64,000 bases of DNA from Clostridia bacterium. Its GTDB lineage: Bacteria > Bacillota > Clostridia > TANB77 > CAG-508. The notes under the pieces were generated by a model. That model saw only the letters and a list, made by a program, of their open reading frames with translations, had not been told where the DNA came from and searched no databases. Position numbers and translations under genes: made by a program. The stretch covers positions 1 through 64,000 of the forward strand of contig JAFRCC010000020.1 in assembly GCA_017404545.1 (NCBI GenBank), in the 5' to 3' direction. Within the stretch, counting starts at the first letter, position 1. Each line of letters begins with the position of its first letter. This document shows, one piece after another, positions 45,625 to 54,484 of the stretch.

Positions 45625-46533
45625 ATGATTAATGTTGTTAAAGATTTTGAAATTGCCAAATATGTAACCCATGCAGGAAAATTTCATGCTGATGAAATTT
45701 TTGGAACAATATTATTGGAAAAGCTATATAAGAACATAGATATAATTAGACTTCCAGAGGTTGATATGCTTAACTTAGAAGGAAAACTTGTTTTTGATAT
45801 AGGTGGTGGGAAATTTGATCATCATCAAAAAGGTGGAAATGGAGAGCGTGAAAATGGTATAAGGTATGCAGCTTTTGGTTTGCTTTGGAAAGAGTTTGGT
45901 ATGGAATTTCTTAAAAGCATTAGTGCAGAAAATATTGAAGATTGTTACCACATGTTTGATAAAAATTTTGTGCAATTTATTGATGCTGGAGACAATGGAC
46001 AAATTCCTTTTGAAAATATAGATATAAAATTAGAAACCGTGTCTGACATTATTGAAGGATTCAATCCAAATTGGGATGAGGATATTGATAGTGATGTAAG
46101 TTTCAAGGATGCAACAGATATTGCAAGAGTAATTTTTGATAACAAAATACATTCTGTAATTGCTAAATGTAGAGCTAAGAGATTTGTTGAAGAAGCAATT
46201 GAAAAGTCCGAAGATGGAATTCTTGTTTTAGATAGATTTATGCCATATCAGGAATTCGTGTTAGATTCAAAAAATCCTAAAGCACCAGGAATATTATACG
46301 CTGTATTTAAATCAAATAGAAATGGATACAATGTTAGAGGAATCCCGGTTAAGCTTGGAAGTTTTGAAAATAGAAAAAAACTTCCAGCAGAGTGGTGCGG
46401 CTTAAGAAACGAAGCTTTGCAGAAAATTACTGGCGTACAAACCGCTACATTTTGCCATAATGCAGGATTTATATGTGTAGCTGAAACAATGGATGATGCA
46501 ATGATGTTGGCTAAACTGGCGGTAAGTCAATAG
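45625..46533 (+). CDS. MYG1-family (UPF0160) metal-dependent hydrolase
   Basis: A 302-aa protein behind AAAGGAGGT. MYG1 hallmarks in order: THAGKFHADEIFGTILL (about 16), FDIGGGKFDHHQKGG (about 56), RENGIRYAAFGLLWKEFG (about 76), FIDAGDNG (about 120) and a C-terminal GLRNEALQKITGV.TATFCHNAGFI. The DHH-superfamily-like Asp/His residues should bind metal. Eukaryotic MYG1 is a 3'-5' RNA exonuclease; the bacterial role is less clear. Two DHH-type hydrolases (this and 18163) thus occur in the window, unlinked to each other. Confidence 0.9.
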   Translation: MINVVKDFEIAKYVTHAGKFHADEIFGTILLEKLYKNIDIIRLPEVDMLNLEGKLVFDIGGGKFDHHQKGGNGERENGIRYAAFGLLWKEFGMEFLKSISAENIEDCYHMFDKNFVQFIDAGDNGQIPFENIDIKLETVSDIIEGFNPNWDEDIDSDVSFKDATDIARVIFDNKIHSVIAKCRAKRFVEEAIEKSEDGILVLDRFMPYQEFVLDSKNPKAPGILYAVFKSNRNGYNVRGIPVKLGSFENRKKLPAEWCGLRNEALQKITGVQTATFCHNAGFICVAETMDDAMMLAKLAVSQ

Positions 46534-46673
46534 ATAAAATTACTATGATAAGTAGAGCTAACTAAATAAAGATATTTATTGTTATTTTTTGCATAGTAAT
46601 AATATACAATGGCAGAGAATGAATGATAAACGAAAGTTTAAACCACTAATGTCCGAAAGAAGGGGGAAATAAT

Positions 46674-48140
46674 ATGGAAAAGAAGGAGAAAAGAAGGGGA
46701 AAAGAAGGGGAAAAGAAGGAGAAAAAAAAGAAAATTGGAATTCATTTTTTGAAAATGATAGTCTTATTTGCAATAGTTTTTATAGTGCAACAATTATTAG
46801 GGTCAATTTTAAGTGCTAATATTACAAAATACAAATATGGTACAGAAGTAGTAGATGAAGCAATACTGGCATTTCTTACAGTGGCTCTGATAATGATTAC
46901 TAAAAAGTCATACATTTTTAAGCAAGAAGGAGAAAAAATTAGTAAGAGTTTAAAATTTGGAGCACCAATTATAACAATTTCAATTATATTTCTTGTTGCA
47001 AGTACTATAGGAATAAGTAGCAAGATAAATGCAAGTATATTAAAAGGTTTATTAAATTGTTTGATGCTATGTATTTTAGTTGGAATTTTTGAAGAATTTT
47101 TATGTAGAGGATGGTTGCTAAATTCATTTTTAGAAAAGTTTGGAAATAATAAAAAGAATATTATATTGTCTATAATATTATCATCTTTAATTTTTGGATT
47201 TATACATTTTATTAATGCTGCAGGGGGTCAATCAATGCTCCTTACTATAATGCAAGTATTAAATGCAACGTTGATTGGGATGTTGTTTTCTTTTATATAC
47301 TATAAAACTAAGAATATTTGGTCTGTAGTTTTTATACATGCATTTTGGGATTTTTCAGTCTTTGTAGGAGAGTCAGTTTACCTAGGAGATATAGTATATG
47401 GTGATGTAACCAATGCAGTTTTAATATGGAGCATTGTTTCTATAATTATAGCATGCTTAGCATTAGGAATAATGTGTATTTGGTATGCAAAGCAAATGAA
47501 TTGGGTTGAGGATGCTGATAAAAAGCCAATGTCAAAGCAAGTATACGTGTTACTACCACTGATTAGTATTGCGATATATTTATTTGCAAATTTTTATGTT
47601 CCAGAAGGTTATTCTGAATATGCAAAGTACATTGAATATGAAAGCAAAAGTTTAGGTGAAGATTATGATACCCATTATTACAACCATAATGAGTATGAAT
47701 TATTAATAGATGAAAATGAAAGAGTCAATATAGAGAACGCCGATGAAGTAAAAAATCAATATAAATTTAAGTTATATGTTAAGAACGAAAAACTAGTACT
47801 TCAAAACGTAAATACAAATCAAGAGGTAGTATTGTTAGAAAACAAACCAAATGAATACATAATGCTGGAAAATAAAGACTCGTATTGGATTATGATAAGG
47901 CCAACTACAATGATGAGGAATGCAAATAAAGTATTCTATGGAAAATTTGATAAAGCAGATATTTCAAATGAATCTGAATACCTAAACAAAGTAAAAGATG
48001 GTGTTGTTGAATATGATATTCCATCATATGAAACGATGGGATCTATTGAGGTAGACGGATATTCATACGCCTTTGTAAGAATGCCAACAAATCAAAGAGT
48101 GTATTTTGATAAAGAAAACAATATATATTTAGATGAATAG
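46674..48140 (+). CDS. CPBP-family intramembrane protease with C-terminal extension
   Basis: A 488-aa protein. The N-terminus is a 20-residue Lys/Glu-rich run encoded by four 11-bp tandem repeats. About eight membrane helices follow. The CPBP (Rce1/Abi) motifs are FEEFLCRGWL (Glu-Glu-Arg, about 138), FGFIHF (about 175) and HAFWD (about 221). After the last helix (about 300) a 190-residue outside domain has no known family. CPBP proteins are glutamate-type intramembrane proteases. The gene lies alone, with a terminator downstream. Repeat-number change would shift the frame immediately after the start. Confidence 0.85.
   Translation: MEKKEKRRGKEGEKKEKKKKIGIHFLKMIVLFAIVFIVQQLLGSILSANITKYKYGTEVVDEAILAFLTVALIMITKKSYIFKQEGEKISKSLKFGAPIITISIIFLVASTIGISSKINASILKGLLNCLMLCILVGIFEEFLCRGWLLNSFLEKFGNNKKNIILSIILSSLIFGFIHFINAAGGQSMLLTIMQVLNATLIGMLFSFIYYKTKNIWSVVFIHAFWDFSVFVGESVYLGDIVYGDVTNAVLIWSIVSIIIACLALGIMCIWYAKQMNWVEDADKKPMSKQVYVLLPLISIAIYLFANFYVPEGYSEYAKYIEYESKSLGEDYDTHYYNHNEYELLIDENERVNIENADEVKNQYKFKLYVKNEKLVLQNVNTNQEVVLLENKPNEYIMLENKDSYWIMIRPTTMMRNANKVFYGKFDKADISNESEYLNKVKDGVVEYDIPSYETMGSIEVDGYSYAFVRMPTNQRVYFDKENNIYLDE
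46682..46725 (+). repeat. Four tandem 11-bp repeats inside the CPBP start region
   Basis: Unit GAAGGAGAAAA or GAAGGGGAAAA, four times in direct order at 46682, 46693, 46704 and 46715. The unit is not a multiple of three, so gain or loss of one unit changes the reading frame of the gene that starts at 46674. Confidence 0.8.
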
Positions 48141-48229
48141 TATAAGCTCAAGATAAACTTTACATAACCTAAAATATATGATATACTATTTATCACGAAG
48201 TTTAAAAAATTTAAAAAGCAATATATAAA

Positions 48230-48271
48230 TTGGCTTAAGACAATTTTTACTTTGTCTTAAGTCAATTTTTT
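48230..48271 (+). terminator. Terminator after the CPBP gene
   Basis: TTGGCTTAAGACAA pairs with TTGTCTTAAGTCAA (one G-U), followed by TTTTTT. Confidence 0.85.
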
Positions 48272-48355
48272 AGAGCTTTGTATGTTAAAGTAATTTTAGC
48301 TTTTCATAAATGCCAAAAAATAGGCTAGAAAGATTCGAGAATAGAAGGAGAAAAT

Positions 48356-49903
48356 ATGAAATTTAGTGATTTAGATTTATCAGAAAAAATATTAAGAGGT
48401 CTTGAAGATATAGGATATATAGAAACTACAGAAATACAAGAAAAAGCAATTCCTGCAATAAAAAATGGAGAAGATATCATTGGATTATCTCAAACGGGTA
48501 CAGGTAAAACCGCAGCATTTGGAATTCCTGCTATAGAGAATGTGGATATAAAAAATAAGAAAACACAAGTTCTAATATTAGCCCCAACAAGAGAGCTTGC
48601 AACACAAATTACAGATGAGCTTAGAAAATACACTAAATATATGGAAAGCGTAAAAATATTAACTGTATATGGGGGGCAATCTATCGAAAAGCAGATTATA
48701 CCACTAAGAAAAGGCGTTCAAATTGTAGTAGGAACTCCTGGTAGAATTATGGATCATATGAGAAAGAAAACCTTAAAACTAGCGAATGTTAAGATGGTTA
48801 TATTGGATGAAGCAGACGAAATGCTTAATATGGGATTTAGGGAGGATATTGAAGCTATACTCGAAAAAGTGCCAGAAGATAGGCAAACTCTACTATTCTC
48901 AGCAACGATGAATGATAAAATAATGGAAATTACAAAGAAATTCCTAAATAATCCTAAGAAGATAAAAATTAAAGCAAAGGAACTTACAGTAGAAAATATA
49001 AACCAAATAGCTTATCAAACTAAAAATAATATGAAAGACGAACTTACTACAAGAATTATCGACATGTACAGACCAGAAAAATTGATTGTATTTTGTAATA
49101 CAAAAAGAAAAGTAGATTGTTTGTATGATTATTTAAAGGCACATAAATGTAATGTAGAAGTATTGCATGGAGACATAAAGCAAGACCAAAGAGACAGAAC
49201 TATAAAAAAATTCAAAAATGGAGATGTTAAGATTTTAATTGCTACAGATGTTGCTGCAAGAGGTATAGATGTTGCTAACTTAGACCTTGTAATTAATTAC
49301 GATATTCCACAAGAAAATGAGTACTATGTACATAGAATTGGTAGAACAGGAAGAAATAACAACATTGGAAAATCGATAACATATGTTGTAGGTAAGGAAA
49401 AAAATAAATTAGAAGAGATAGAAGCTTTTGCTAAAACAAAAATAAAATTTGAGAAAATTCCAACTATAACCGAGATAAATAAGGCGAAAGATGCAGAGCT
49501 TATAAATAGAATAGACAGCTTAATAGCTTCTAAAGCATATGTAAAATCAGAAGCATTTGAAAATCTTCTTAATAAAGAAGGTACAGACTTAAAAGAGCTT
49601 GCAAGATCAATGTTTTCTATTATAAATGGAAGAACAGAAAACAATGAATATCAAACTAACGAAAATGGATATATAAAGCTATTTTTTAGCTTAGGAAAAA
49701 AAGATAAAATAATGGCCAAAGATGTTATAGGAAGTATATCTGCAAATACAGCCGTGTCTGGGAGCGATATAGGGAAAATAAATATATTAGATAATTTTTC
49801 TTTTGTTGAGGTTCCGCAAAATTATGTAGAAGAAATTATTTCTTGTATGAATGGAAATACAATAAAGGGAAAGAAAGTAAGCATAGAGGTTGCTAATTCG
49901 TAA
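48356..49903 (+). CDS. DEAD-box ATP-dependent RNA helicase
   Basis: A 515-aa protein with all conserved motifs: Q motif (about 24-32), SQTGTGKT (about 46), PTRELA (about 77), TPGRIMDH (about 125), DEAD (about 151), SAT (about 182), ARGIDV (about 304) and HRIGRTGR (about 328). The last 75 residues (YIKLFFSLGKKDKIMAKDVIGSI ... IEVA) match the DbpA/CsdA-type RNA-binding domain. It is of the CshA/DeaD/DbpA class that unwinds RNA in ribosome assembly and mRNA turnover. The DbpA domain suggests rRNA binding. The start follows AGAAGGAG. Confidence 0.93.
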   Translation: MKFSDLDLSEKILRGLEDIGYIETTEIQEKAIPAIKNGEDIIGLSQTGTGKTAAFGIPAIENVDIKNKKTQVLILAPTRELATQITDELRKYTKYMESVKILTVYGGQSIEKQIIPLRKGVQIVVGTPGRIMDHMRKKTLKLANVKMVILDEADEMLNMGFREDIEAILEKVPEDRQTLLFSATMNDKIMEITKKFLNNPKKIKIKAKELTVENINQIAYQTKNNMKDELTTRIIDMYRPEKLIVFCNTKRKVDCLYDYLKAHKCNVEVLHGDIKQDQRDRTIKKFKNGDVKILIATDVAARGIDVANLDLVINYDIPQENEYYVHRIGRTGRNNNIGKSITYVVGKEKNKLEEIEAFAKTKIKFEKIPTITEINKAKDAELINRIDSLIASKAYVKSEAFENLLNKEGTDLKELARSMFSIINGRTENNEYQTNENGYIKLFFSLGKKDKIMAKDVIGSISANTAVSGSDIGKINILDNFSFVEVPQNYVEEIISCMNGNTIKGKKVSIEVANS

Positions 49904-49904
49904 T

Positions 49905-49933
49905 TTGACAATACTTAGCAAATTTTGTATAAT
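49905..49933 (+). promoter_or_regulatory. Consensus promoter of the DUF4190-like gene
   Basis: TTGACA (49905-49910) and TATAAT (49928-49933), both perfect, with 17-base spacing, starting two bases after the DEAD-box helicase stop. Confidence 0.8.
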
Positions 49934-49966
49934 TATTTTAGAGTTTGTAACAAAGGAGGATTTTAT

Positions 49967-50242
49967 ATGGAAAATGAAAATAGAGTAGGTTTGGGTATAA
50001 CATCCCTTGTACTTGGAATTATATCACTTGTAACAATGTGTTTTATTGTGATATCAGTTTTCTTTGGCGTCCTTGCAATAGTTTTTGGAATATTAAGCAT
50101 TATATTTGAGAAGAAAAACAATATAAGATATACAGGATTAATACTAGGAATTGTTAGTATTCTAGTAACAATTATATTGTACATTGTATTAGGCGTTATG
50201 GATGCAGATATATTTATGATTCCAAAATGGTACAAATTTTAA
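49967..50242 (+). CDS. Small membrane protein, DUF4190-like
   Basis: A 91-aa protein from ATG 49967 behind AAAGGAGGA. Two long hydrophobic helices (about 8-43 and 53-76) are separated by the charged loop EKKNNIRY. The pattern GLGITSLVLGIISL ... GVLAIVFGILSI is typical of DUF4190-type proteins. It is monocistronic with its own promoter and terminator. Function is unknown. Confidence 0.75.
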   Translation: MENENRVGLGITSLVLGIISLVTMCFIVISVFFGVLAIVFGILSIIFEKKNNIRYTGLILGIVSILVTIILYIVLGVMDADIFMIPKWYKF

Positions 50243-50264
50243 ATTGTAAATTAAAGAAATAAAG

Positions 50265-50308
50265 AATACTTAAAATACTAGGGAATCTTAGTATTTTAAG
50301 TATTTTTG
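50265..50308 (+). terminator. Terminator after the DUF4190-like gene
   Basis: AATACTTAAAATACTA pairs with TTAGTATTTTAAGTATT around a short loop, then TTTG. Confidence 0.8.
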
Positions 50309-50390
50309 TTTGAAATGAACCAATGGTCATATTAATTAAATTACTTGATAATAAATATTGTTTTATGTTAAAATCCAGAAAGGAGAAAAG

Positions 50391-51353
50391 ATGGCACTAC
50401 CAATTATACTCAGCGAGAATTTGAATAATTTGCTAGAAGGAAATATACCTTTTAGAGAAATTGATTTGAACGCTAAAGAGATAAGCAAGAAATATAGATC
50501 TAACAATAATGATGGGAACAGATTAGTTACAAGTAACAGTGAAGCAATTTCATATGCATTGTCTAGAATGCCTGCAACATATGAATCTGTGTATAGTTGC
50601 TTAAATCAAATATATGAAACAAATAATTTTGAAATTGGCACTGTATTAGATATTGGTGCGGGGACTGGTGCTGCTACATGGGCTTTGTATAATTTTCTTG
50701 GAGATAAGAGCTTTTCTTGTTTTGAAAGAGAAGAGGAAATGGCTAAAATAGGAAAATTTCTGATGACAGAATCGAATTTATCAAAGATATCTACTTGGAA
50801 AAAGTTTGATATAATAGAAGATAGTATTGAAGAAAAATTTGATTTTGTTGTTGTTTCATACATGATAAATGAATTACCGAAGAATCATATAAAAAATGCA
50901 ATAGAAAAGCTATGGAATGCAACCCAAAAAGTATTGTTAATATTAGAGCCAGGAACACCTAATGGATTTGATAATATAAAGCAAATTCGAAATTGGCTTA
51001 CAAGCAATGGTGCAAACATAATTGCGCCATGTACTCATCAAAAACAATGCCCTTTATCAAATAACGATTGGTGCCAGTTTTCATGCAGAGTTCAAAGAAG
51101 TAAAGTGCATAAAATACTAAAAGGTGGTAGCTCTCCATTTGAAGATGAAAAGTATTCATATATTGCTTTTTCCAAAGTAGAATGCAATAGAGTGAAAAAT
51201 AGAATATTAAGACATCCAATAATAAATAAAGGGTATTCAGAATATAAAGTGTGCTGCGAAGATGGAATAAAGAGTATAAAAATATCAAAAAAAGATGGTA
51301 AACTATATAAGGAAGCAAAGAAAAAATCTGCTGGAGATAGTTTAAATATATAA
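50391..51353 (+). CDS. Rsm22-family methyltransferase-like protein
   Basis: A 320-aa protein from ATG 50391 behind AAAGGAG. The SAM-binding motif VLDIGAGTGAATWAL is near 85. A later block, APCTHQKQCPLSNNDWCQFSC (about 216-236, abbreviated here), has four Cys in the arrangement of the mitochondrial Rsm22/METTL17 family, proposed to hold an iron-sulfur cluster. That family is linked to small ribosomal subunit assembly. It heads an apparent operon with acyl-CoA synthetase and dgkA. The functional link among these is not obvious. Confidence 0.82.
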   Translation: MALPIILSENLNNLLEGNIPFREIDLNAKEISKKYRSNNNDGNRLVTSNSEAISYALSRMPATYESVYSCLNQIYETNNFEIGTVLDIGAGTGAATWALYNFLGDKSFSCFEREEEMAKIGKFLMTESNLSKISTWKKFDIIEDSIEEKFDFVVVSYMINELPKNHIKNAIEKLWNATQKVLLILEPGTPNGFDNIKQIRNWLTSNGANIIAPCTHQKQCPLSNNDWCQFSCRVQRSKVHKILKGGSSPFEDEKYSYIAFSKVECNRVKNRILRHPIINKGYSEYKVCCEDGIKSIKISKKDGKLYKEAKKKSAGDSLNI

Positions 51354-51376
51354 TTGTACTAAGAAAGGAAAATATT

Positions 51377-53224
51377 ATGGGGTTAGATATTAAAATACCA
51401 AAATTCAAATTTCCAAAGTTTAAATTTAAGGAAATGGAAAATGTAGAAAATATCAATATTGAAAAGGAAAAAGAAAAAACAGAAAAGCAAAAGAGGGATA
51501 AAAAACAATATCCTGGTACAAATTTTAAGACTATAAAAGAAACATTTTATAATAGCATGGAGAAATATCCAGATAATGTGTTGATTATGGAAAAGCCAGA
51601 TCACAAATCTCCATATAAAGAAATCAAGTATAAAGAATTTGGAGATGATGTAGTAAATTTTGGAACAGGACTAACAAAGTATTTAAATTTAGAAGGAGAA
51701 AGAATCATAATTATTAGCGAAACAACGTACGGATGGTATCTTTCTTATATGACAATTCTTTGTGGAGCTGGAATTGCGGTTCCACTAGATAAAGAGCTTC
51801 CTGTAAATGAGATAGAGAATTTAATAAAAAGGTCAAGGGCTAGTGCTGTAATTTATTCAGGAAAAAAGAAAGAGCAAATTGATAAAGTAAAAGATAGTGT
51901 TCCTATGGTTAAGTATTTTATACAAATGGGATCCGATGATAAAGTTAAGGGAAGAGATGTTGGACTTAATCATGTTCTTGAGGAAGGAAAGAAATTAGTG
52001 AATGCAGGAGATCATTCTTTCAAAGATATAGAAATTGATCCAGAAGAATTTAAACTATTATTTTTTACATCAGGGACAACATCTCAATCTAAAGGTGTAA
52101 TGATATGTAATAGAAATTTAGCAGCTAACATAAATGCATGCACAGCGTATGTAGATTTAAGAGAGTCTGACAGATTATTTTCGGTACTGCCACTACATCA
52201 TTCATATGAGTCTACCATAGGGTTCTTATATCCATTTGCAATGGGAGCTTCAGTAGTTGTCTGTGAAGGCTTAAAATACATATTGCCAAATATGAAAGAA
52301 TCTCAACCAACAGCTATTTTATGTGTACCAATTCTCATAGAAAACATACACAAAAATGTAAATAAATCTATAGAAAAAAGCGGAAAATCTGCAATGGTTA
52401 ATTCTATGATACATGTAACTAATGCAATAAAAACAGTTGGAATAGACTTAAAGAGAAAAGTGTTTAAAGAAATATTCGATAATTTCGGAGGAAAATTAAG
52501 AATTATAGTATCTGCTGCAGCACCAGTTGATCCAAAGGTAGGTAAGTGGGTTCAAGATATTGGTATTACATTTTTACAAGGTTATGGATTAACAGAAACT
52601 GCACCGATATCTGCGTTAACACCGGATTATGATCCAAGAGTTGGTTCAGCAGGAAAAGCTGTAAATTGTGCCGAAATCAAAATAAAAAATCCTAATGAAA
52701 AAGGTGAGGGGGAAGTTCTTATAAAGAGCGAAACTTTGATGCTTGGATATTATGAGGATGAAGAAGCAACTAAAGAAGTTATTTCTGAGGATGGTTGGTT
52801 CAATTCAGGAGATGTTGGATACTTAGATAAAGATGGATTTTTATATATAACGGGTAGAAGTAAAAACGTTATAGTAACTCAAAATGGCAAAAACATATAT
52901 CCAGAAGAGATTGAAGGTTTATTAAAGAAACATCCAGAAATAAAAGAATGTATGGTATATGGAAAGAATCAAGAAGAATCGAAGGAGCTTACAATTACTG
53001 CCAGAGTACTTCCAAGTATGCCTGACATTCAGGAGAAGCTTGGAAAAGACAAAAATATTACAGATGAAGAGATATATGAAATTATTTGGAACATTATAAA
53101 AGAAGTAAATAAAAGTCTTACATCATACAAAGCAATTAAAAAACTAGAAATAAAAAAGGACGATTTTGAAATGACTACAACAATGAAAATAAAAAGATTC
53201 AAAGAAATCCAAAAAGAGGTATAG
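51377..53224 (+). CDS. Long-chain fatty acid-CoA ligase (AMP-binding)
   Basis: A 615-aa protein behind AAGAAAGGA. After a basic N-terminal 45-residue tail (KFKFPKFKFKE), the ANL-superfamily domain shows the P-loop FFTSGTTSQSKGV (about 233), QGYGLTETAP (about 405), SGDVGYLDKDGFLYITGRSKNVI (about 480) and a C-terminal domain ending with the catalytic Lys region TTTMKIKRF. It activates a fatty acid to acyl-AMP and then acyl-CoA for lipid synthesis or uptake. The product is probably used in membrane lipid metabolism, consistent with the downstream lipid kinase. Confidence 0.9.
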   Translation: MGLDIKIPKFKFPKFKFKEMENVENINIEKEKEKTEKQKRDKKQYPGTNFKTIKETFYNSMEKYPDNVLIMEKPDHKSPYKEIKYKEFGDDVVNFGTGLTKYLNLEGERIIIISETTYGWYLSYMTILCGAGIAVPLDKELPVNEIENLIKRSRASAVIYSGKKKEQIDKVKDSVPMVKYFIQMGSDDKVKGRDVGLNHVLEEGKKLVNAGDHSFKDIEIDPEEFKLLFFTSGTTSQSKGVMICNRNLAANINACTAYVDLRESDRLFSVLPLHHSYESTIGFLYPFAMGASVVVCEGLKYILPNMKESQPTAILCVPILIENIHKNVNKSIEKSGKSAMVNSMIHVTNAIKTVGIDLKRKVFKEIFDNFGGKLRIIVSAAAPVDPKVGKWVQDIGITFLQGYGLTETAPISALTPDYDPRVGSAGKAVNCAEIKIKNPNEKGEGEVLIKSETLMLGYYEDEEATKEVISEDGWFNSGDVGYLDKDGFLYITGRSKNVIVTQNGKNIYPEEIEGLLKKHPEIKECMVYGKNQEESKELTITARVLPSMPDIQEKLGKDKNITDEEIYEIIWNIIKEVNKSLTSYKAIKKLEIKKDDFEMTTTMKIKRFKEIQKEV

Positions 53225-53243
53225 TTTGTCTTAGGAGAATTTT

Positions 53244-53618
53244 ATGAAATTGGAAAATGAAGAGCATAACAATGCATTTTTTTGCGCAATAAATGGAATA
53301 AAGAGTGCAATAAAAACAGAGCGTAATTTAAAATTTGATATTTTTGTTGCAATAGTAATAATTGCTTGCGGATTTTTATTTAGAATATGTTTATTCGAAT
53401 GGTTAATTTGTATATTGTCAATTGGAGTAATGTTATTTGCGGAGCTAATGAATACTGCTATAGAGGCTGTAGTTGATTTATATACAAGAGAAAAAAATAG
53501 GCAAGCCGGAATAGCAAAAGATATTTCAGCAGGGGCGGTGTTAGTATTGTCTGTTAATGTTGCAGTTGTTGGTATTATAATATTTGTTCCGAAAGTTTAT
53601 AATATTATTATAAAATAA
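53244..53618 (+). CDS. dgkA: Undecaprenol/diacylglycerol kinase
   Basis: A 124-aa protein of family length with three membrane helices. Conserved segments: NGIKSAIKTERNLKFDIFVA and the catalytic AELMNTAIEAVVDL (ExxxNTAIE), then a late KDISAGAVLVL. Gram-positive DgkA enzymes phosphorylate undecaprenol, replenishing the lipid carrier for cell-wall synthesis; some also use diacylglycerol. It lies 19 bases after the acyl-CoA ligase and ends with a terminator. Confidence 0.93.
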   Translation: MKLENEEHNNAFFCAINGIKSAIKTERNLKFDIFVAIVIIACGFLFRICLFEWLICILSIGVMLFAELMNTAIEAVVDLYTREKNRQAGIAKDISAGAVLVLSVNVAVVGIIIFVPKVYNIIIK

Positions 53619-53648
53619 AAAAGGTTCAAAAACTGAACCTTTTTTTTG
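53618..53648 (+). terminator. Terminator after dgkA
   Basis: AAAAAAGGTTCA and TGAACCTTTTTT pair with a 5-nt loop, followed by more T. Confidence 0.9.
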
Positions 53649-53739
53649 TGTAAGTACTAAATAATTTAATACTTTTTAGCTCGTTTTAGTCGGAAAGTAT
53701 TATAGTATATGATTTTACTAAAAATTTAAATTTTTGATA

Positions 53740-53768
53740 TTGTCTATACATAAATTTAAGTGTATAAT
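53740..53768 (+). promoter_or_regulatory. Promoter of lepB
   Basis: TTGTCT (53740-53745) and TATAAT (53763-53768) with 17-base spacing, about 45 bases before the ATG. Confidence 0.7.
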
Positions 53769-53812
53769 ATGATTGTTTATGATGCGTAATAGAATTTGAA
53801 AGGAATAATTTT

Positions 53813-54463
53813 ATGGAATTAAATAAAGGTAAAGAAGTATTTGAGTGGCTTGTATGTATACTTATAGCCCTTATAATTGTAGCAATAATTAAGTCCTTCG
53901 TAGGATTTCCAACTGTAGTAAGTGGAGAATCAATGGACTCCACCTTAAAAAATGGACAACGTTTATGGATTAGCAGAATAGGAATTGAAATAAATAAATA
54001 CCCAGAGCGAGGAGATATAATAACATTCGAAGCTCCAGAGCAAAATCATTTGTATCAATCAAAAGTAGAGGCAGATTTAAATAATCCTGTAGCAAAATAT
54101 AATGAAAATACGAAGAATATTTTTCAAAAAGCAATTTCAGCAATTTCATTGTTTGGAAAAACAGACTTCATAAAAAGAGTAATAGGGTTGCCGGGAGACC
54201 ATATAGAAATAAAGGATAATTCTGTATACAGGAATGGAGAAAAATTAAATGAACCATATCTAGATGCAGGAACACAAACAACGGCAGAGGGAGGAATGTT
54301 TACAGATATTATTGTACCAGATGGATATGTGTATGTTCTTGGAGATAACAGAGAAAATTCAAGCGATAGCAGAAGATTTGGTTGTATACCTATAGAAAAA
54401 ATAGAAGGCAAGGCAGTATGGAGATTCTGGCCGCTTAACAAATGGAAAGTAATAAAAAATTAG
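53813..54463 (+). CDS. lepB: Signal peptidase I
   Basis: A 216-aa protein with one N-terminal membrane anchor (about 10-29). The catalytic Ser is in VSGESMDSTL (Ser about 40) and the general base Lys in FIKRVIGLPGD (Lys about 121). The downstream motif GDNRENSSDSRRFG is intact. It removes signal peptides from secreted proteins outside the membrane. It heads an apparent operon with the DnaB-like gene 21 bases later. Confidence 0.96.
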   Translation: MELNKGKEVFEWLVCILIALIIVAIIKSFVGFPTVVSGESMDSTLKNGQRLWISRIGIEINKYPERGDIITFEAPEQNHLYQSKVEADLNNPVAKYNENTKNIFQKAISAISLFGKTDFIKRVIGLPGDHIEIKDNSVYRNGEKLNEPYLDAGTQTTAEGGMFTDIIVPDGYVYVLGDNRENSSDSRRFGCIPIEKIEGKAVWRFWPLNKWKVIKN

Positions 54464-54484
54464 AAAACTAAGGAGGATTGTAAC

